A stretch of 64,000 bases of DNA from an uncultured Bacilli bacterium (GTDB taxonomy: Bacteria > Bacillota_I > Bacilli_A > RF39 > UBA660). The DNA is taken from NCBI GenBank assembly GCA_947629165.1, contig CANRCR010000001.1, positions 150,246 through 214,245 on the forward strand, given 5' to 3'. Each line of letters begins with the position of its first letter. The stretch's first letter is position 1. Both the position numbers and the translations under genes were made by a program. This document shows positions 8,906-17,824 of this stretch, piece after piece. The notes below the pieces were generated by a model. The model saw nothing but the letters and a program-made list of their open reading frames with translations. It did no database searches and had not been told where the DNA came from.

Positions 8906-8977
8906 AGAGGGAAGTTTTCTTCTTTTTTTTTGGCATTTGTGTTATGATAAAAAGTAGTATTTGAAAGAGGTAGTGCT

Positions 8978-11533
8978 ATGAAACGTAGTGAAGTCGATCG
9001 AAATCAATTATCTCCTATGATGAAACAATATATGGATATCAAGGATCAATATGAAGATGCCATCCTTTTTTATCGCTTGGGAGATTTTTATGAAATGTTT
9101 TTTGATGACGCGATTACGGCGAGTCACGAATTAGAGTTAGCTTTAACCGGAAAACAAGCGGGTTTATCGGAACGGGTTCCTATGTGTGGAGTACCGCATC
9201 ACGCTTATCAAATGTATTTAGATAAATTAATTGATAAAGGATACAAAGTAGCGATTGCCGAACAGTTGACGGATCCCAAAGAAACCCAAGGAATGGTGGA
9301 ACGAGACGTTATTCAAGTCGTTACTAAAGGAACGAGACTCGATGCTGTTTTAAATGAACGGGATAATAACTATGTCGGTAATATTTATGACTTTGAATAT
9401 TGCTACGGCATTGCTTATACAGATATTTCGACGGGACAGTTTTATACATTATTAGTCGATTATGATGATTCAAAGTTAATGAACGAGATTGTTTGTAGGG
9501 ATATTAAAGAAGTAATTGTTAATAGTAAAATCGATCGCGGATTGGTCAAGAATTTAAGAGATACTTATCATATTTTGGTTTCGATTGAAGATGCCCTTTA
9601 CGAACAAGAAGATTATGCTTTTTTATGGAATGCTTTAACGGATGTCCGTCTCGTTACGACGGTTCGACATCTTTTAGCTTATTTAATTGAAACTAAAAAA
9701 GGAGATCTTACCCATTTACAACCGGTTGAATTAGTAGATCAAAAAAAACATCTTCGATTTGATGTTCATACCAAAAAGAATTTGGAATTGACGGAAACCA
9801 TTCGCTTACATGAACGGATGTACTCCCTTTTATGGTTACTCGATAAGACGAAAACTGCCATGGGAAGTCGTTATCTTCGTAGAAATATTGAAAATCCTTT
9901 GACGGATCGAAAAGCGATTGAGCGACGTTATGATATTATTGAAAATTTGTTAAATCAATTTATCTTAAAAGGAGAACTAACGGAAGAATTATCCAATGTG
10001 TATGATTTAGAACGGCTTGCTTCGCGTATCGGTTATGGTAATTTAAACGCACGTGACTTAATCCAGTTAAAAAATTCACTTTCGCATCTTCCACGAATTC
10101 ATGCTATTTTATCCGAGTTACATTACGATAAAAATATCGATGTTTTAGATGAATTATATCAATTGCTCGAAAAGAGTATTAACGAAGACGCACCGATGAG
10201 TTTAAAAGAAGGTTCTTTAATTAAGAGAGGTTTCGATCAAGAACTCGATTCTTTACGTTCGATTCGAAGTGGTAGTAAAGATTTTATTCTTCAGATCGAA
10301 CAGGATGAAAAAAATCGTACCGGTATCAAAAATTTAAAAGTAGGATACAATCGTGTTTTTGGGTACTATATCGAAGTAAGTAAAGGCGCTATTCCTTTAA
10401 TCAAAGATGAATTCGGATATGAACGAAAACAGACTTTGGCTAATTGTGAACGTTTTATCACACCTTTATTAAAAGAAAAAGAAAATATTATTTTAGGTGC
10501 CGAAGAAAAAATTGTTCAACTCGAATATCAAATTTTTATGAAAATTCGGGAAGAGGTAAAGACTTATATCGGGAAGATTCAAAAGATTGCCAATGTTATT
10601 GCCGAAGTTGATATGATGGCATCGCTTGCTACAGTTGCCGAAGAAAATCGTTTGGTTCGCCCAACAATTACCGAAGAACATAGTATTAAAATCGTGGAAG
10701 GAAGACATCCTGTTGTCGAAAAGGTCAATCGCGACAGTTACGTTCCTAACGATGTTAATATGGGAAAGGATACCAATATTTTATTAATTACCGGACCGAA
10801 TATGGCTGGAAAATCGACTTATATGCGCCAAGTTGCGATTATTGTAATCATGGCTCAAATCGGATCTTTTGTTCCTTGTAAAAGTTGTACTATTCCTTTA
10901 TTCGATGCCATTTTTACAAGAATTGGTGCGAGTGATGATTTAGTAAGTGGGGAATCGACCTTTATGGTCGAGATGAAAGAAGCTAATTTTGCCTTATCGG
11001 AAGCGACCGAACACAGTCTTATTTTATTTGATGAGTTAGGAAGAGGAACTGCTACTTACGATGGTATGAGTCTAGCCCAAGCTATTTTGGAATATATTCA
11101 TGACAAGATTAAAGCGAAAACACTTTTTTCAACTCATTACCATGAATTAACGACATTAGCTAACGATTTGCCAATGCTTCGAAATGTTCATGTTTCTGCC
11201 ATCGAAGAGGATGGAAAGATAACGTTTCTTCATAAAATTAAAAATGGTGCCGTCGATAAAAGCTATGGAATTCATGTCGCTAGTCTTGCTCAATTACCTT
11301 CAAGCTTAATCGATCGGGCAAAATCTATTCTCGATATTTATGAACATCAAAATAAAAAAGAACAAACTTTTTTACAGACCTCTCTTTTTGCTAATTTTGA
11401 TACGGTCGAAGAGGAAGAAGAAAGTCATCCTATCGAAGAAAAATTAAAAAGCATCAACCCTTTGGAAATGACTCCGATGGAAGCATTAAATTTATTGTAT
11501 GAGTTAGTTAATGAAGCGAAGAAGAAAAATTAA
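8978..11533 (+). CDS. mutS: DNA mismatch repair ATPase MutS
   Basis: A full-length 851-residue MutS that recognises mismatches and recruits MutL. The N-terminal mismatch-binding domain has GDFYEMFFDDA (Phe-x-Glu wedge at about residues 35-45). The ABC-type ATPase domain has Walker A GPNMAGKST at about 606-614 and the Walker B/signature region LFDELGRGTATYDG at about 683. A C-terminal dimerisation tail with an acidic run (EEEEES) follows. A GAGGTAG site supports the start. mutL is not adjacent. A hairpin overlapping the stop probably ends the transcript. Confidence 0.97.
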   Translation: MKRSEVDRNQLSPMMKQYMDIKDQYEDAILFYRLGDFYEMFFDDAITASHELELALTGKQAGLSERVPMCGVPHHAYQMYLDKLIDKGYKVAIAEQLTDPKETQGMVERDVIQVVTKGTRLDAVLNERDNNYVGNIYDFEYCYGIAYTDISTGQFYTLLVDYDDSKLMNEIVCRDIKEVIVNSKIDRGLVKNLRDTYHILVSIEDALYEQEDYAFLWNALTDVRLVTTVRHLLAYLIETKKGDLTHLQPVELVDQKKHLRFDVHTKKNLELTETIRLHERMYSLLWLLDKTKTAMGSRYLRRNIENPLTDRKAIERRYDIIENLLNQFILKGELTEELSNVYDLERLASRIGYGNLNARDLIQLKNSLSHLPRIHAILSELHYDKNIDVLDELYQLLEKSINEDAPMSLKEGSLIKRGFDQELDSLRSIRSGSKDFILQIEQDEKNRTGIKNLKVGYNRVFGYYIEVSKGAIPLIKDEFGYERKQTLANCERFITPLLKEKENIILGAEEKIVQLEYQIFMKIREEVKTYIGKIQKIANVIAEVDMMASLATVAEENRLVRPTITEEHSIKIVEGRHPVVEKVNRDSYVPNDVNMGKDTNILLITGPNMAGKSTYMRQVAIIVIMAQIGSFVPCKSCTIPLFDAIFTRIGASDDLVSGESTFMVEMKEANFALSEATEHSLILFDELGRGTATYDGMSLAQAILEYIHDKIKAKTLFSTHYHELTTLANDLPMLRNVHVSAIEEDGKITFLHKIKNGAVDKSYGIHVASLAQLPSSLIDRAKSILDIYEHQNKKEQTFLQTSLFANFDTVEEEEESHPIEEKLKSINPLEMTPMEALNLLYELVNEAKKKN

Positions 11534-11557
11534 ATGTTTTCTCTTCGCTTTTAATTT
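11514..11557 (+). terminator. Possible terminator overlapping the mutS stop
   Basis: Inverted repeat AAGCGAAGA (11514-11522) and TCTTCGCTT (11542-11550), followed by a short broken T tract. The loop of 19 bases contains the mutS stop codon. Confidence 0.5.
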
Positions 11558-11637
11558 AAAAAAGTTATGATCTATCGCTTTTAAAATATGTGACAAAATA
11601 GGTATTCTATGTTAAAATTAAGGGTAGGTGATGTGAT

Positions 11638-12048
11638 GTGAAAAATCGTAGTGAATTAAGAGAAATTATAATGAAAGTTATCTATCAAGTTTATATTTTT
11701 GAAAAGTCTAATATTCCCTATGATTATCACGATCTTATTAAGGATTTATTAGAAGTAGATAACGAATTTGTCAATTCGTGTGTCGAGGGAATTATCCAAC
11801 ATCAGAAAGAGATAACACGTCTTGCGGATCAATACTTGGATGGTTGGAAAATGAGTCGTTTAAATAAGGTTGATCAAGCGATTATTTCGTTAGGTATTTA
11901 CGAATTAAAATATACGGATACTCCTTCGGTAGTAGCTATTAACGAAGCTATCGAGCTATCGAAACGTTACAGTGATTCGAAAGTAACGAAGATGATTAAT
12001 GCTGTTTTAGATGGTATTTATCATAATGAGGAAGACTATGCAGGATAA
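11638..12048 (+). CDS. nusB: Transcription antitermination factor NusB
   Basis: A 136-residue all-helical RNA-binding protein that acts with NusE/S10 on boxA during rRNA transcription. Recognisable segments are LREIIMKVIYQVYIFEK at the N-terminus and LNKVDQAIISLGIYELKY..TPSVVAINEAIELSKRYS.. at the C-terminus. Translation appears to start at GTG 11638 behind AGGTGAT. The end overlaps xseA by 11 bases, giving the usual nusB-xseA-xseB operon. Confidence 0.92.
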   Translation: MKNRSELREIIMKVIYQVYIFEKSNIPYDYHDLIKDLLEVDNEFVNSCVEGIIQHQKEITRLADQYLDGWKMSRLNKVDQAIISLGIYELKYTDTPSVVAINEAIELSKRYSDSKVTKMINAVLDGIYHNEEDYAG

Positions 12049-13357
12049 GTATATTACCGTTACTCAATTAACGAAGTATATTAAATTTCGTTTTGATAAT
12101 GATGAGAATTTAGGACATATTTTTTTACGAGGAGAAATTTCTAATTTTAAAGCCCACTCGCGGGGACATTATTATTTCACTTTAAAAGATGAAACGTCAC
12201 GTATTAATGCGGTTATGTTTTCTTCTTCGGTAAGTAAATGTAAATTTTTACCGCAAGATGGAATGAAAGTTTTAGTCACTGGTAAGGTTACGGTTTATGA
12301 AGCGACCGGTGGTTATCAAATTTATGTCAATACGATGACAGAGGATGGAATTGGTAATCTTTACATTGCTTTTGAACAATTAAAAGAAAAGTTAGCAAAA
12401 GAAGGACTTTTTGATCCAGCACGAAAAAAAACGATTCCGCGTTATCCTGAGACGATTGGAATTATTACTGCTCCTACCGGAGCAGCGATCCGAGATATTC
12501 TATCGACTTTAAAGCGGAGATGGCCTTTGGCTCGCGCAATTTTATTTCCTTCTTTAGTACAAGGTGCTTCGGCGGCTCCCGATATTATTCGCCAGATAAA
12601 AGTAGCGAGTACTTATCCACTCGATTTACTGATTGTTGGTCGTGGTGGTGGTTCCATCGAAGATATGTGGTGTTTTAACGATGAAATGGTCGCTCGTACC
12701 TTAGCTTCCTGCCCGATTCCAACTATTAGTGCCGTCGGTCACGAAATCGATTTTACGATTGCCGACTTCGTTGCTGATTTACGTGCTCCCACTCCCACCG
12801 GAGCAATTGAGATGGGCGTACCTCATCAAAATGATGTATTACAATTGATCGAACAGATCGAAAAAAGATTAGAAAAATCAATATTTCATCAATTGGAAGT
12901 TGAGAATGAATATCTTCATCAATTGACCGATCGTTATATTTTAAAAAATCCGCTTAGTATGTATGAAATAAAAGAGCAGAAGTTTGATCATTTACTTGAT
13001 CGATTATCGCTCGGAATGGGACAATTAATTGATATACGAAAAGCACGTCTTGCAAAAAGTATCGATACTTATTTATTTACGCATCCCGAACGATTATATA
13101 TGGAAAAAGAGAAAGAATTAGCTCATGTTTTAAAGACTTTACAACAACAGTCTACACTTACTTTAGAACATTTTACGAATCCCTATAATCAAGTTTTATC
13201 GAAACTTGAGACCCTTAATCCATTACTTACTATGAAACGAGGTTATTCTATTACACGTAGAGAAGGGGAAGTTATTACTTCTTCAAAACAAGTAAAGAAA
13301 GATGATATCCTCGACATTACTTTGGCCGATGGATCCATTACTTCTAAGGTGGTGTAA
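12038..13357 (+). CDS. xseA: Exodeoxyribonuclease VII large subunit
   Basis: A 439-residue catalytic subunit of ExoVII, which degrades single-stranded DNA to oligonucleotides. An N-terminal OB fold (HIFLRGEISNFKAHSRGHYYFTLKD) is followed by the catalytic core containing GIITAPTGAAIRD, IVGRGGGSIEDMW and ISAVGHEIDFTIADFVADLRAPTPTGA, then a long helical region for XseB binding. The start is ATG 12038 (MQDKYITVTQL), which fits the family and has a GAGGAAG site; upstream starts in the same frame would add nine unrelated residues. It overlaps the end of nusB. Confidence 0.95.
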   Translation: MQDKYITVTQLTKYIKFRFDNDENLGHIFLRGEISNFKAHSRGHYYFTLKDETSRINAVMFSSSVSKCKFLPQDGMKVLVTGKVTVYEATGGYQIYVNTMTEDGIGNLYIAFEQLKEKLAKEGLFDPARKKTIPRYPETIGIITAPTGAAIRDILSTLKRRWPLARAILFPSLVQGASAAPDIIRQIKVASTYPLDLLIVGRGGGSIEDMWCFNDEMVARTLASCPIPTISAVGHEIDFTIADFVADLRAPTPTGAIEMGVPHQNDVLQLIEQIEKRLEKSIFHQLEVENEYLHQLTDRYILKNPLSMYEIKEQKFDHLLDRLSLGMGQLIDIRKARLAKSIDTYLFTHPERLYMEKEKELAHVLKTLQQQSTLTLEHFTNPYNQVLSKLETLNPLLTMKRGYSITRREGEVITSSKQVKKDDILDITLADGSITSKVV

Positions 13358-13359
13358 TT

Positions 13360-13548
13360 ATGGGACTTTATACAAAACGTCCGGGAATGACGGATGAGAC
13401 GAGTCGTCGTTATTATGAAATAAATCAAAAATTAATCGAACTACGAAATCAACTGGATGCACTTCCTCTCGATGCTAAAAAAGAACGGAAAAAGTTAGAG
13501 GATGAAATACAAAAATTATTAATGGAACAAGTACTACTTACCATGTAG
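13360..13548 (+). CDS. Small basic/acidic helical protein between xseA and xseB
   Basis: A 62-residue protein of unknown function, MGLYTKRPGMTDETSRRY then a strongly helical, heptad-like segment (YYEINQKLIELRNQLDALP.. and KKLEDEIQKLLMEQVLL). It starts two bases after the xseA stop behind AAGGTGGTG and is followed 16 bases later by xseB, so it is cotranscribed with both ExoVII subunits. No domain was recognised. Its charged coiled-coil character resembles XseB, but no homology is claimed. Confidence 0.65.
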   Translation: MGLYTKRPGMTDETSRRYYEINQKLIELRNQLDALPLDAKKERKKLEDEIQKLLMEQVLLTM

Positions 13549-13564
13549 TAGAAAGGAATTAGTT

Positions 13565-13798
13565 ATGGCGAAAGAAAAAGAATTAACATTTGAAGAAAAT
13601 TTAGAAAAATTAGAACAGATTGTAAAAGATTTAGAAAGTGGTAATACTCCTTTGGATGATGCTATTGCCAAGTTTAATGAAGCAATGAAGATTGCCAAGT
13701 TATGTAATGATAAATTGAAGAAAGCAGAAGAATCGGTACATCAAATATTAAATGAAGATGGTACCCTTGAAGAATTTAAAGCGACCGAAGAAGCTTAA
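13565..13798 (+). CDS. xseB: Exodeoxyribonuclease VII small subunit
   Basis: A 77-residue helical-hairpin subunit of ExoVII. The family core is clear: LTFEENLEKLEQIVKDLESG followed by TPLDDAIAKFNEAMKIAKLC and the second helix with AEESVHQIL. An AAAGGAATT site precedes the ATG. It is the last gene of the nusB-xseA-xseB operon and is followed directly by a strong terminator. Confidence 0.93.
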   Translation: MAKEKELTFEENLEKLEQIVKDLESGNTPLDDAIAKFNEAMKIAKLCNDKLKKAEESVHQILNEDGTLEEFKATEEA

Positions 13799-13801
13799 CG
13801 G

Positions 13802-13826
13802 AAAAGAGACGTTGTTCGTCTCTTTT
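13802..13826. terminator. Bidirectional terminator between xseB and spoIVB
   Basis: Perfect 10-bp stem AAAAGAGACG (13802-13811) and CGTCTCTTTT (13817-13826), loop TTGTT, between convergent genes. Confidence 0.85.
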
Positions 13827-14811
13827 AATTTTCTCCTTCTTCTAGCATACGCGTTATGAATATTCCATAGCCTTTCTTTGCATCATTTACAATTACGTGT
13901 GTTACGGCTCCTATTATTTTTCCATCTTGAATTATTGGACTTCCACTCATTCCTTGAATAACTCCACCGGTCTTATTTAATAGACGTTCATCGGTTATTT
14001 CAAATAAAATATTTTTGGTTTTACTTTCGGAATCGACTTTTAAAATATTGATTTTAAAATCTTCTACCGTATCATTTTCAATAACAGTTCGAATCGTGGC
14101 TTCTTTTACTTGAACATCGTTGTGTCTCCCTACCTCCATCGCGTCATTTATATCAAAGGTGCCACCATAGGTTCCAAAGATACCAGACTGTTCGTTTTCT
14201 TTGATGTTTCCATACACATCATTTCGATAAAACTGTGCTGTTTTTTCTCCTGGACTACCATTTTCGCTTTTTTGAATTCCAATTACCGAAGACTTAAAAA
14301 TTTTCCCGTCTTTGATTTCGATTTTTGCCATGGTGTTTTTTTCGGTTATTTCATGTCCTAATGCACCGTATATTCTGGATTCTGGATCAATATAGGTTAG
14401 TGTTCCAATTCCACTTATTTCATCTTTTACAAAGAGACCTGTTTTATAGACATCGTTATTATCTTTGATCAGATTTAAAGTAGTTGTTTTGGTCGCTCCA
14501 TCACGAATAAACGTTATCTTTATTTTATCGGATGATCCTTTTTCATTAATAGCTTGAACCATTTCATCAATCGAATCTACTTTTTGATCATTAATTTTAA
14601 TAATACGATCTCCTAAATTAAAACCGGCATCTTGTCCAATGTACTGATTATTGACTTTGTAAAAGCCGACAATTAAGACACCATCGGAATGAAGCTCAAT
14701 TCCAATATTTTCACCTCCAGGAATGATTTTCGAAGAATAGGCGAGTGCAACGGAAGGATGTAGTAGTAATGCTAGCAATATGAGAAAATGTAGTATGCGC
14801 TTTCTTTTCAT
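13825..14811 (-). CDS. spoIVB: SpoIVB serine peptidase (stage IV sporulation signal)
   Basis: A 328-residue secreted protease. A Sec signal/anchor (residues 1-25, ILHFLILLALLLHPSVALA) is followed by a PDZ domain (about 40-115, GFNLGDRIIKINDQKV) and an S55 peptidase domain with GALGHEI (His), GMSGSPI (Ser) and NDAKKGYG (Asp). In B. subtilis SpoIVB leaves the forespore and triggers pro-sigma-K processing in the mother cell. Here it stands alone on the - strand, not beside recN or spo0A as in bacilli. A convergent terminator separates it from xseB. It is good evidence of sporulation capacity. Confidence 0.92.
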   Translation of the reverse strand: MKRKRILHFLILLALLLHPSVALAYSSKIIPGGENIGIELHSDGVLIVGFYKVNNQYIGQDAGFNLGDRIIKINDQKVDSIDEMVQAINEKGSSDKIKITFIRDGATKTTTLNLIKDNNDVYKTGLFVKDEISGIGTLTYIDPESRIYGALGHEITEKNTMAKIEIKDGKIFKSSVIGIQKSENGSPGEKTAQFYRNDVYGNIKENEQSGIFGTYGGTFDINDAMEVGRHNDVQVKEATIRTVIENDTVEDFKINILKVDSESKTKNILFEITDERLLNKTGGVIQGMSGSPIIQDGKIIGAVTHVIVNDAKKGYGIFITRMLEEGEN

Positions 14812-15004
14812 GTTCTCACTCCTTACAAACTACATTATTAGTATGAATTTTAATTTTCTAAATAACCCTATTAATCTTTTCCAATCTTGGTAATATTAGG
14901 TTTTATTTTTTTTATAAAAAATACGCATTCTAATAATAAGAAAATGATTTCTACTAGGAAAATATATATTTTTATGTTATTCTTTATTTAGGAAGTGATG
15001 TGGA

Positions 15005-15307
15005 TTGCTGAAAAAAGAAACAAAAGTTCAAAAACAAAAAAAGCATAAAAACATTTTTAACTTTGTAAATGTCGTGTTTCTTTTAATAGTATCGCTCATT
15101 CTTAGTAATGCTATACTTGTCGCGATTAATTTTGATCGTTTATCGAATGATCAAAGTCCTTATTTTTTTACGAAAGTAAGTGCGGCAATTCCCATTAATA
15201 AGGAAGGACACTTTCGTTATTATTATTCCCAAGGTTTATTTAATATTATAAATGATGTAGATGGTACCAAAGAGACATGGACTTTAAAACTATTCTTTTT
15301 AAATTAG
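15005..15307 (+). CDS. Small single-pass membrane protein, unknown function
   Basis: A 100-residue protein: a Lys-rich N-terminus (KKETKVQKQKKHK), one membrane helix (about residues 21-43, FVNVVFLLIVSLILSNAILVA), and an outside domain of about 55 residues with YFFTKVSAAIPINKEGHFRYYY. No family was recognised. The proposed start is TTG 15005 behind GGAAGTGATG; the neighbouring mnmA also starts with TTG after a similar site. It lies 9 bases upstream of mscL and is probably cotranscribed. Confidence 0.6.
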   Translation: MLKKETKVQKQKKHKNIFNFVNVVFLLIVSLILSNAILVAINFDRLSNDQSPYFFTKVSAAIPINKEGHFRYYYSQGLFNIINDVDGTKETWTLKLFFLN

Positions 15308-15316
15308 GAGGTATAT

Positions 15317-15721
15317 ATGATTAAAGAATTTAAAGAATTTATTTCTCGTGGAAACGTAGTTGATTTAGCTGTTGGTGTTATTATCGGTGGTGCTTTTGGA
15401 ACCATTGTCAGTTCTTTGGTAGACGATATTTTAATGCCTTTTATCGGTGTTATTTTAGGAGGTATTAATTTTTCTTCGCTCAGTCTTCCATTTGGAAGTG
15501 CTCGTATAATGTATGGTGCTTTTCTTCAAAATGTAGTCGATTTTTTAATTGTTGCTTTTTGTGTATTTCTCTTTGTGAAAGTAACCAACAAATTGTTTCA
15601 TCATAAAGCAACTGAAAAGGTGGAAGCAGAACCGGTTAAATCAGAAGAAGTGTTATTGTTAGAAGAAATCCGCGATTTATTAAAAGAAAATAAAACGGTA
15701 AGTAAAAAGAAAGACAAATAA
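15317..15721 (+). CDS. mscL: Large-conductance mechanosensitive channel MscL
   Basis: A 134-residue membrane channel that opens under hypoosmotic tension. The family signature MIKEFKEFISRGNVVDLAVGVIIGGAFG is present at the N-terminus in pieces RGNVVDLAVGV and IGGAFGTIVSSLVDD, followed by TM2 (NVVDFLIVAFCVFLFV) and a cytoplasmic helix ending EEVLLLEEIRDLLKE. An AGGAGGT site precedes ATG. A strong terminator follows directly. Confidence 0.96.
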   Translation: MIKEFKEFISRGNVVDLAVGVIIGGAFGTIVSSLVDDILMPFIGVILGGINFSSLSLPFGSARIMYGAFLQNVVDFLIVAFCVFLFVKVTNKLFHHKATEKVEAEPVKSEEVLLLEEIRDLLKENKTVSKKKDK

Positions 15722-15757
15722 AAAGAACAAGTTCTTAAGTGAATTTGTTCTTTTTTT
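15721..15757 (+). terminator. Rho-independent terminator of mscL
   Basis: Stem AAAAGAACAA (15721-15730) and TTGTTCTTTT (15745-15754), then more T's. Confidence 0.85.
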
Positions 15758-15762
15758 AATCT

Positions 15763-15855
15763 CTAAATAAAGTAGGCAGCAATCATTGCTACAAAAGAAA
15801 ATATCATTGCGGCGGCTAAAACAATTGATACAATTTTTACTGTTTTTTTATTCAT
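15763..15855 (-). CDS. Prli42-like membrane miniprotein (DUF4044-type)
   Basis: A 30-residue ORF: MNKKTVKIVSIVLAAAM followed by IFSFVAMIAAYFI, so a short basic head and one membrane helix. The length and pattern resemble Prli42/DUF4044, the miniprotein that anchors the stressosome in Listeria; this is pattern recognition from memory. GAGGTG at 15862-15867 (reverse strand) is correctly spaced before the ATG. It lies on the - strand between convergent and divergent + strand genes, as a single-gene unit. Confidence 0.55.
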   Translation of the reverse strand: MNKKTVKIVSIVLAAAMIFSFVAMIAAYFI

Positions 15856-15959
15856 CACTTACACCTCATTAACATTATAATAAAGTTTTATATAAAAGTA
15901 AAATAAAAGTTTTTCATAAATAAAAAAAGTAGGCATAAAGTGTAGTAGGGTGATACACA

Positions 15960-16589
15960 ATGCATATGTCTGTAAAAACAGTAACAAATTCTATTCAAAG
16001 ACAGCAAAAAACTTATCTCTTTTTAGGTGCTTTATTGGTGTTAGGTATTATTGCAGGCAGTATTTATGTTTTTTGTTTATCCGAAGTAGATCGAACTTTA
16101 TTAGTAGATGAAATTCATCGTTTTTTTGAAACCATGCGTTCGTTGGACAACCTTTCGTATGGAAGTAGTTTTTTAAATAGTCTTTTAACGAATCTTTTTT
16201 ATGTGTTTGGAGTATGGTTTTTAGGAATCTCTATTATCGGTCTTCCTTTTATATTGTTTTTACTTTTAATGAAGGGTTTTGTGTTTGGGTTTTCTGTTTT
16301 TTCCATTATTTCTATCTATGGACTTAAAGGTGTTTTAGGTGCCATTACTTATGTTTTTCCTCATCAACTTCTTTTTTTGCTACTTTCGTTAGTGCTTACT
16401 TTTTACGCTTTTTCTTTTTCGATTAAACTTTTTTCAGCTTTATTTTTAAAACGTAATATCAATTGGAAAGAAGCCATGCATAAATATTTAAAAATTTTGC
16501 TATTGTCTATTGTTATTGCTCTTATAACAAGTTTGTTTGAAGTATTTATTAGTCCTTTCTTGATTCAATTCTTTACCCAGATGATTTAG
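15960..16589 (+). CDS. spoIIM: SpoIIM-like stage II sporulation membrane protein
   Basis: A 209-residue polytopic membrane protein with about five helices. The layout (LFLGALLVLGIIAGSIYVF near the N-terminus, SSFLNSLLTNLFYVFGVWFLGISIIGLPFI, then VFGFSVFSIISIYGLKGV and a helix-rich end) fits SpoIIM, which works with SpoIID and SpoIIP in forespore engulfment. Partner genes are not in the window. Membership could extend to the wider SpoIIM/stage II M-like family, including non-sporulation members. It ends about 58 bases before mnmA. Confidence 0.75.
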   Translation: MHMSVKTVTNSIQRQQKTYLFLGALLVLGIIAGSIYVFCLSEVDRTLLVDEIHRFFETMRSLDNLSYGSSFLNSLLTNLFYVFGVWFLGISIIGLPFILFLLLMKGFVFGFSVFSIISIYGLKGVLGAITYVFPHQLLFLLLSLVLTFYAFSFSIKLFSALFLKRNINWKEAMHKYLKILLLSIVIALITSLFEVFISPFLIQFFTQMI

Positions 16590-16647
16590 CCTTCTTTTCT
16601 TTCTTTTTTATGAAATATACGTTATAATGTAGTTTAGGTGATGTCAC

Positions 16648-17754
16648 TTGAAAAAAGTTGTAATAGGAATGAGTGGAGGCGTAGATTCTTCGGTAGCAGC
16701 TATTTTATTAAAAGAGCAAGGCTACGAAGTAATTGGCTTATTTATGCGCAATTGGGATACCTCTATTAATGGTGATATTTTAGGTAATCCCAATTTAAAT
16801 AATGATATTTGTCCTCAAGAGCAAGATTACAATGACGCTTTAGCAGTATGTCAAAAATTAGATATTCCACTTCATCGAATTGATTTTGTAAAAGAGTATT
16901 GGGATTATGTTTTTACTTACTTTTTAGATGAATTAAAGAAGGGAAGAACTCCTAATCCCGATATTATGTGTAATAAATATATTAAATTTGATTATTTTAT
17001 TAAAGAGGCTAAACGTTTAGGAGCGGACTTTATTGCTACCGGGCATTACGCTCAAATAATTGATGGACAGTTGTGTCGGGCCGTCGATTTAAATAAGGAT
17101 CAGTCATATTTCTTATCTCAACTATCGAAAGAACAATTAGAACACGTCCTTTTTCCGATTGGAAATATGGAGAAGAAAGACGTTCGTAAGATGGCGGAAG
17201 AATATCAATTGATCACAGCTAAAAAGAAAGATTCGACCGGTATTTGTTTTATCGGAGAACGTAATTTTAAACAGTTTTTAAAAAATTATCTACCCAATAT
17301 TCCAGGATCTATTATTAATATAGATACGAAACAAGAATTGGGTCAACATATCGGTTTGATGTATTATACGATTGGTCAACGTCGCGGTTTAAATATTGGT
17401 GGTACAGAAGATAAATTATTTGTCGTTGGAAAAGATTTAAAAAATAATATTTTATACGTTGCTGAAGGGGAGGATAATCCTTATCTCTACTCGGACAGTT
17501 GTATTGTCGAAGATGTTAATTTTAACTCGGATATAAGACCCGTCGATTGTACGGCTAAGTTTCGTTATCGAGGACTTGATTATCCCGTTCATGTTACTTA
17601 TATGGACGATGGAAACTTACTTGTTTCTTATCAGAATGTAAAAGCCGTAACACCAGGACAAGCTTGTGTTTTTTACGATGGTGACAAATGTCTTGGAGGA
17701 GGATTTATTAAAGAAGTTCGAAAAGATCAAAAAAAACTTTGGTATTTATTGTAA
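16648..17754 (+). CDS. mnmA: tRNA-specific 2-thiouridylase MnmA
   Basis: A 368-residue enzyme that adds sulfur at position 2 of U34 in Lys, Glu and Gln tRNAs. The PP-loop GMSGGVDSS is at residues 7-15. The two catalytic cysteines are visible in NPDIMCNKYIKF (about residue 106) and STGICFIGERNF (about 199). The C-terminal beta-barrel is complete. The start is TTG 16648 behind AGGTGATG, giving MKKVVIGMSGG. A TATAAT at 16623-16628 may be its -10. Confidence 0.96.
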   Translation: MKKVVIGMSGGVDSSVAAILLKEQGYEVIGLFMRNWDTSINGDILGNPNLNNDICPQEQDYNDALAVCQKLDIPLHRIDFVKEYWDYVFTYFLDELKKGRTPNPDIMCNKYIKFDYFIKEAKRLGADFIATGHYAQIIDGQLCRAVDLNKDQSYFLSQLSKEQLEHVLFPIGNMEKKDVRKMAEEYQLITAKKKDSTGICFIGERNFKQFLKNYLPNIPGSIINIDTKQELGQHIGLMYYTIGQRRGLNIGGTEDKLFVVGKDLKNNILYVAEGEDNPYLYSDSCIVEDVNFNSDIRPVDCTAKFRYRGLDYPVHVTYMDDGNLLVSYQNVKAVTPGQACVFYDGDKCLGGGFIKEVRKDQKKLWYLL

Positions 17755-17775
17755 AGTGAAATGTAAAGTTTACTA

Positions 17776-17803
17776 TTGCAAAATCTTGTAAAAATGGTAA
17801 AAT
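17776..17803 (+). promoter_or_regulatory. Candidate promoter of the HTH gene
   Basis: TTGCAA (17776-17781), 16-base spacer, TAAAAT (17798-17803); AGGAGGT follows before ATG 17825. Confidence 0.45.
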
Positions 17804-17824
17804 TATATTAGGAGGTCAAAAGAC

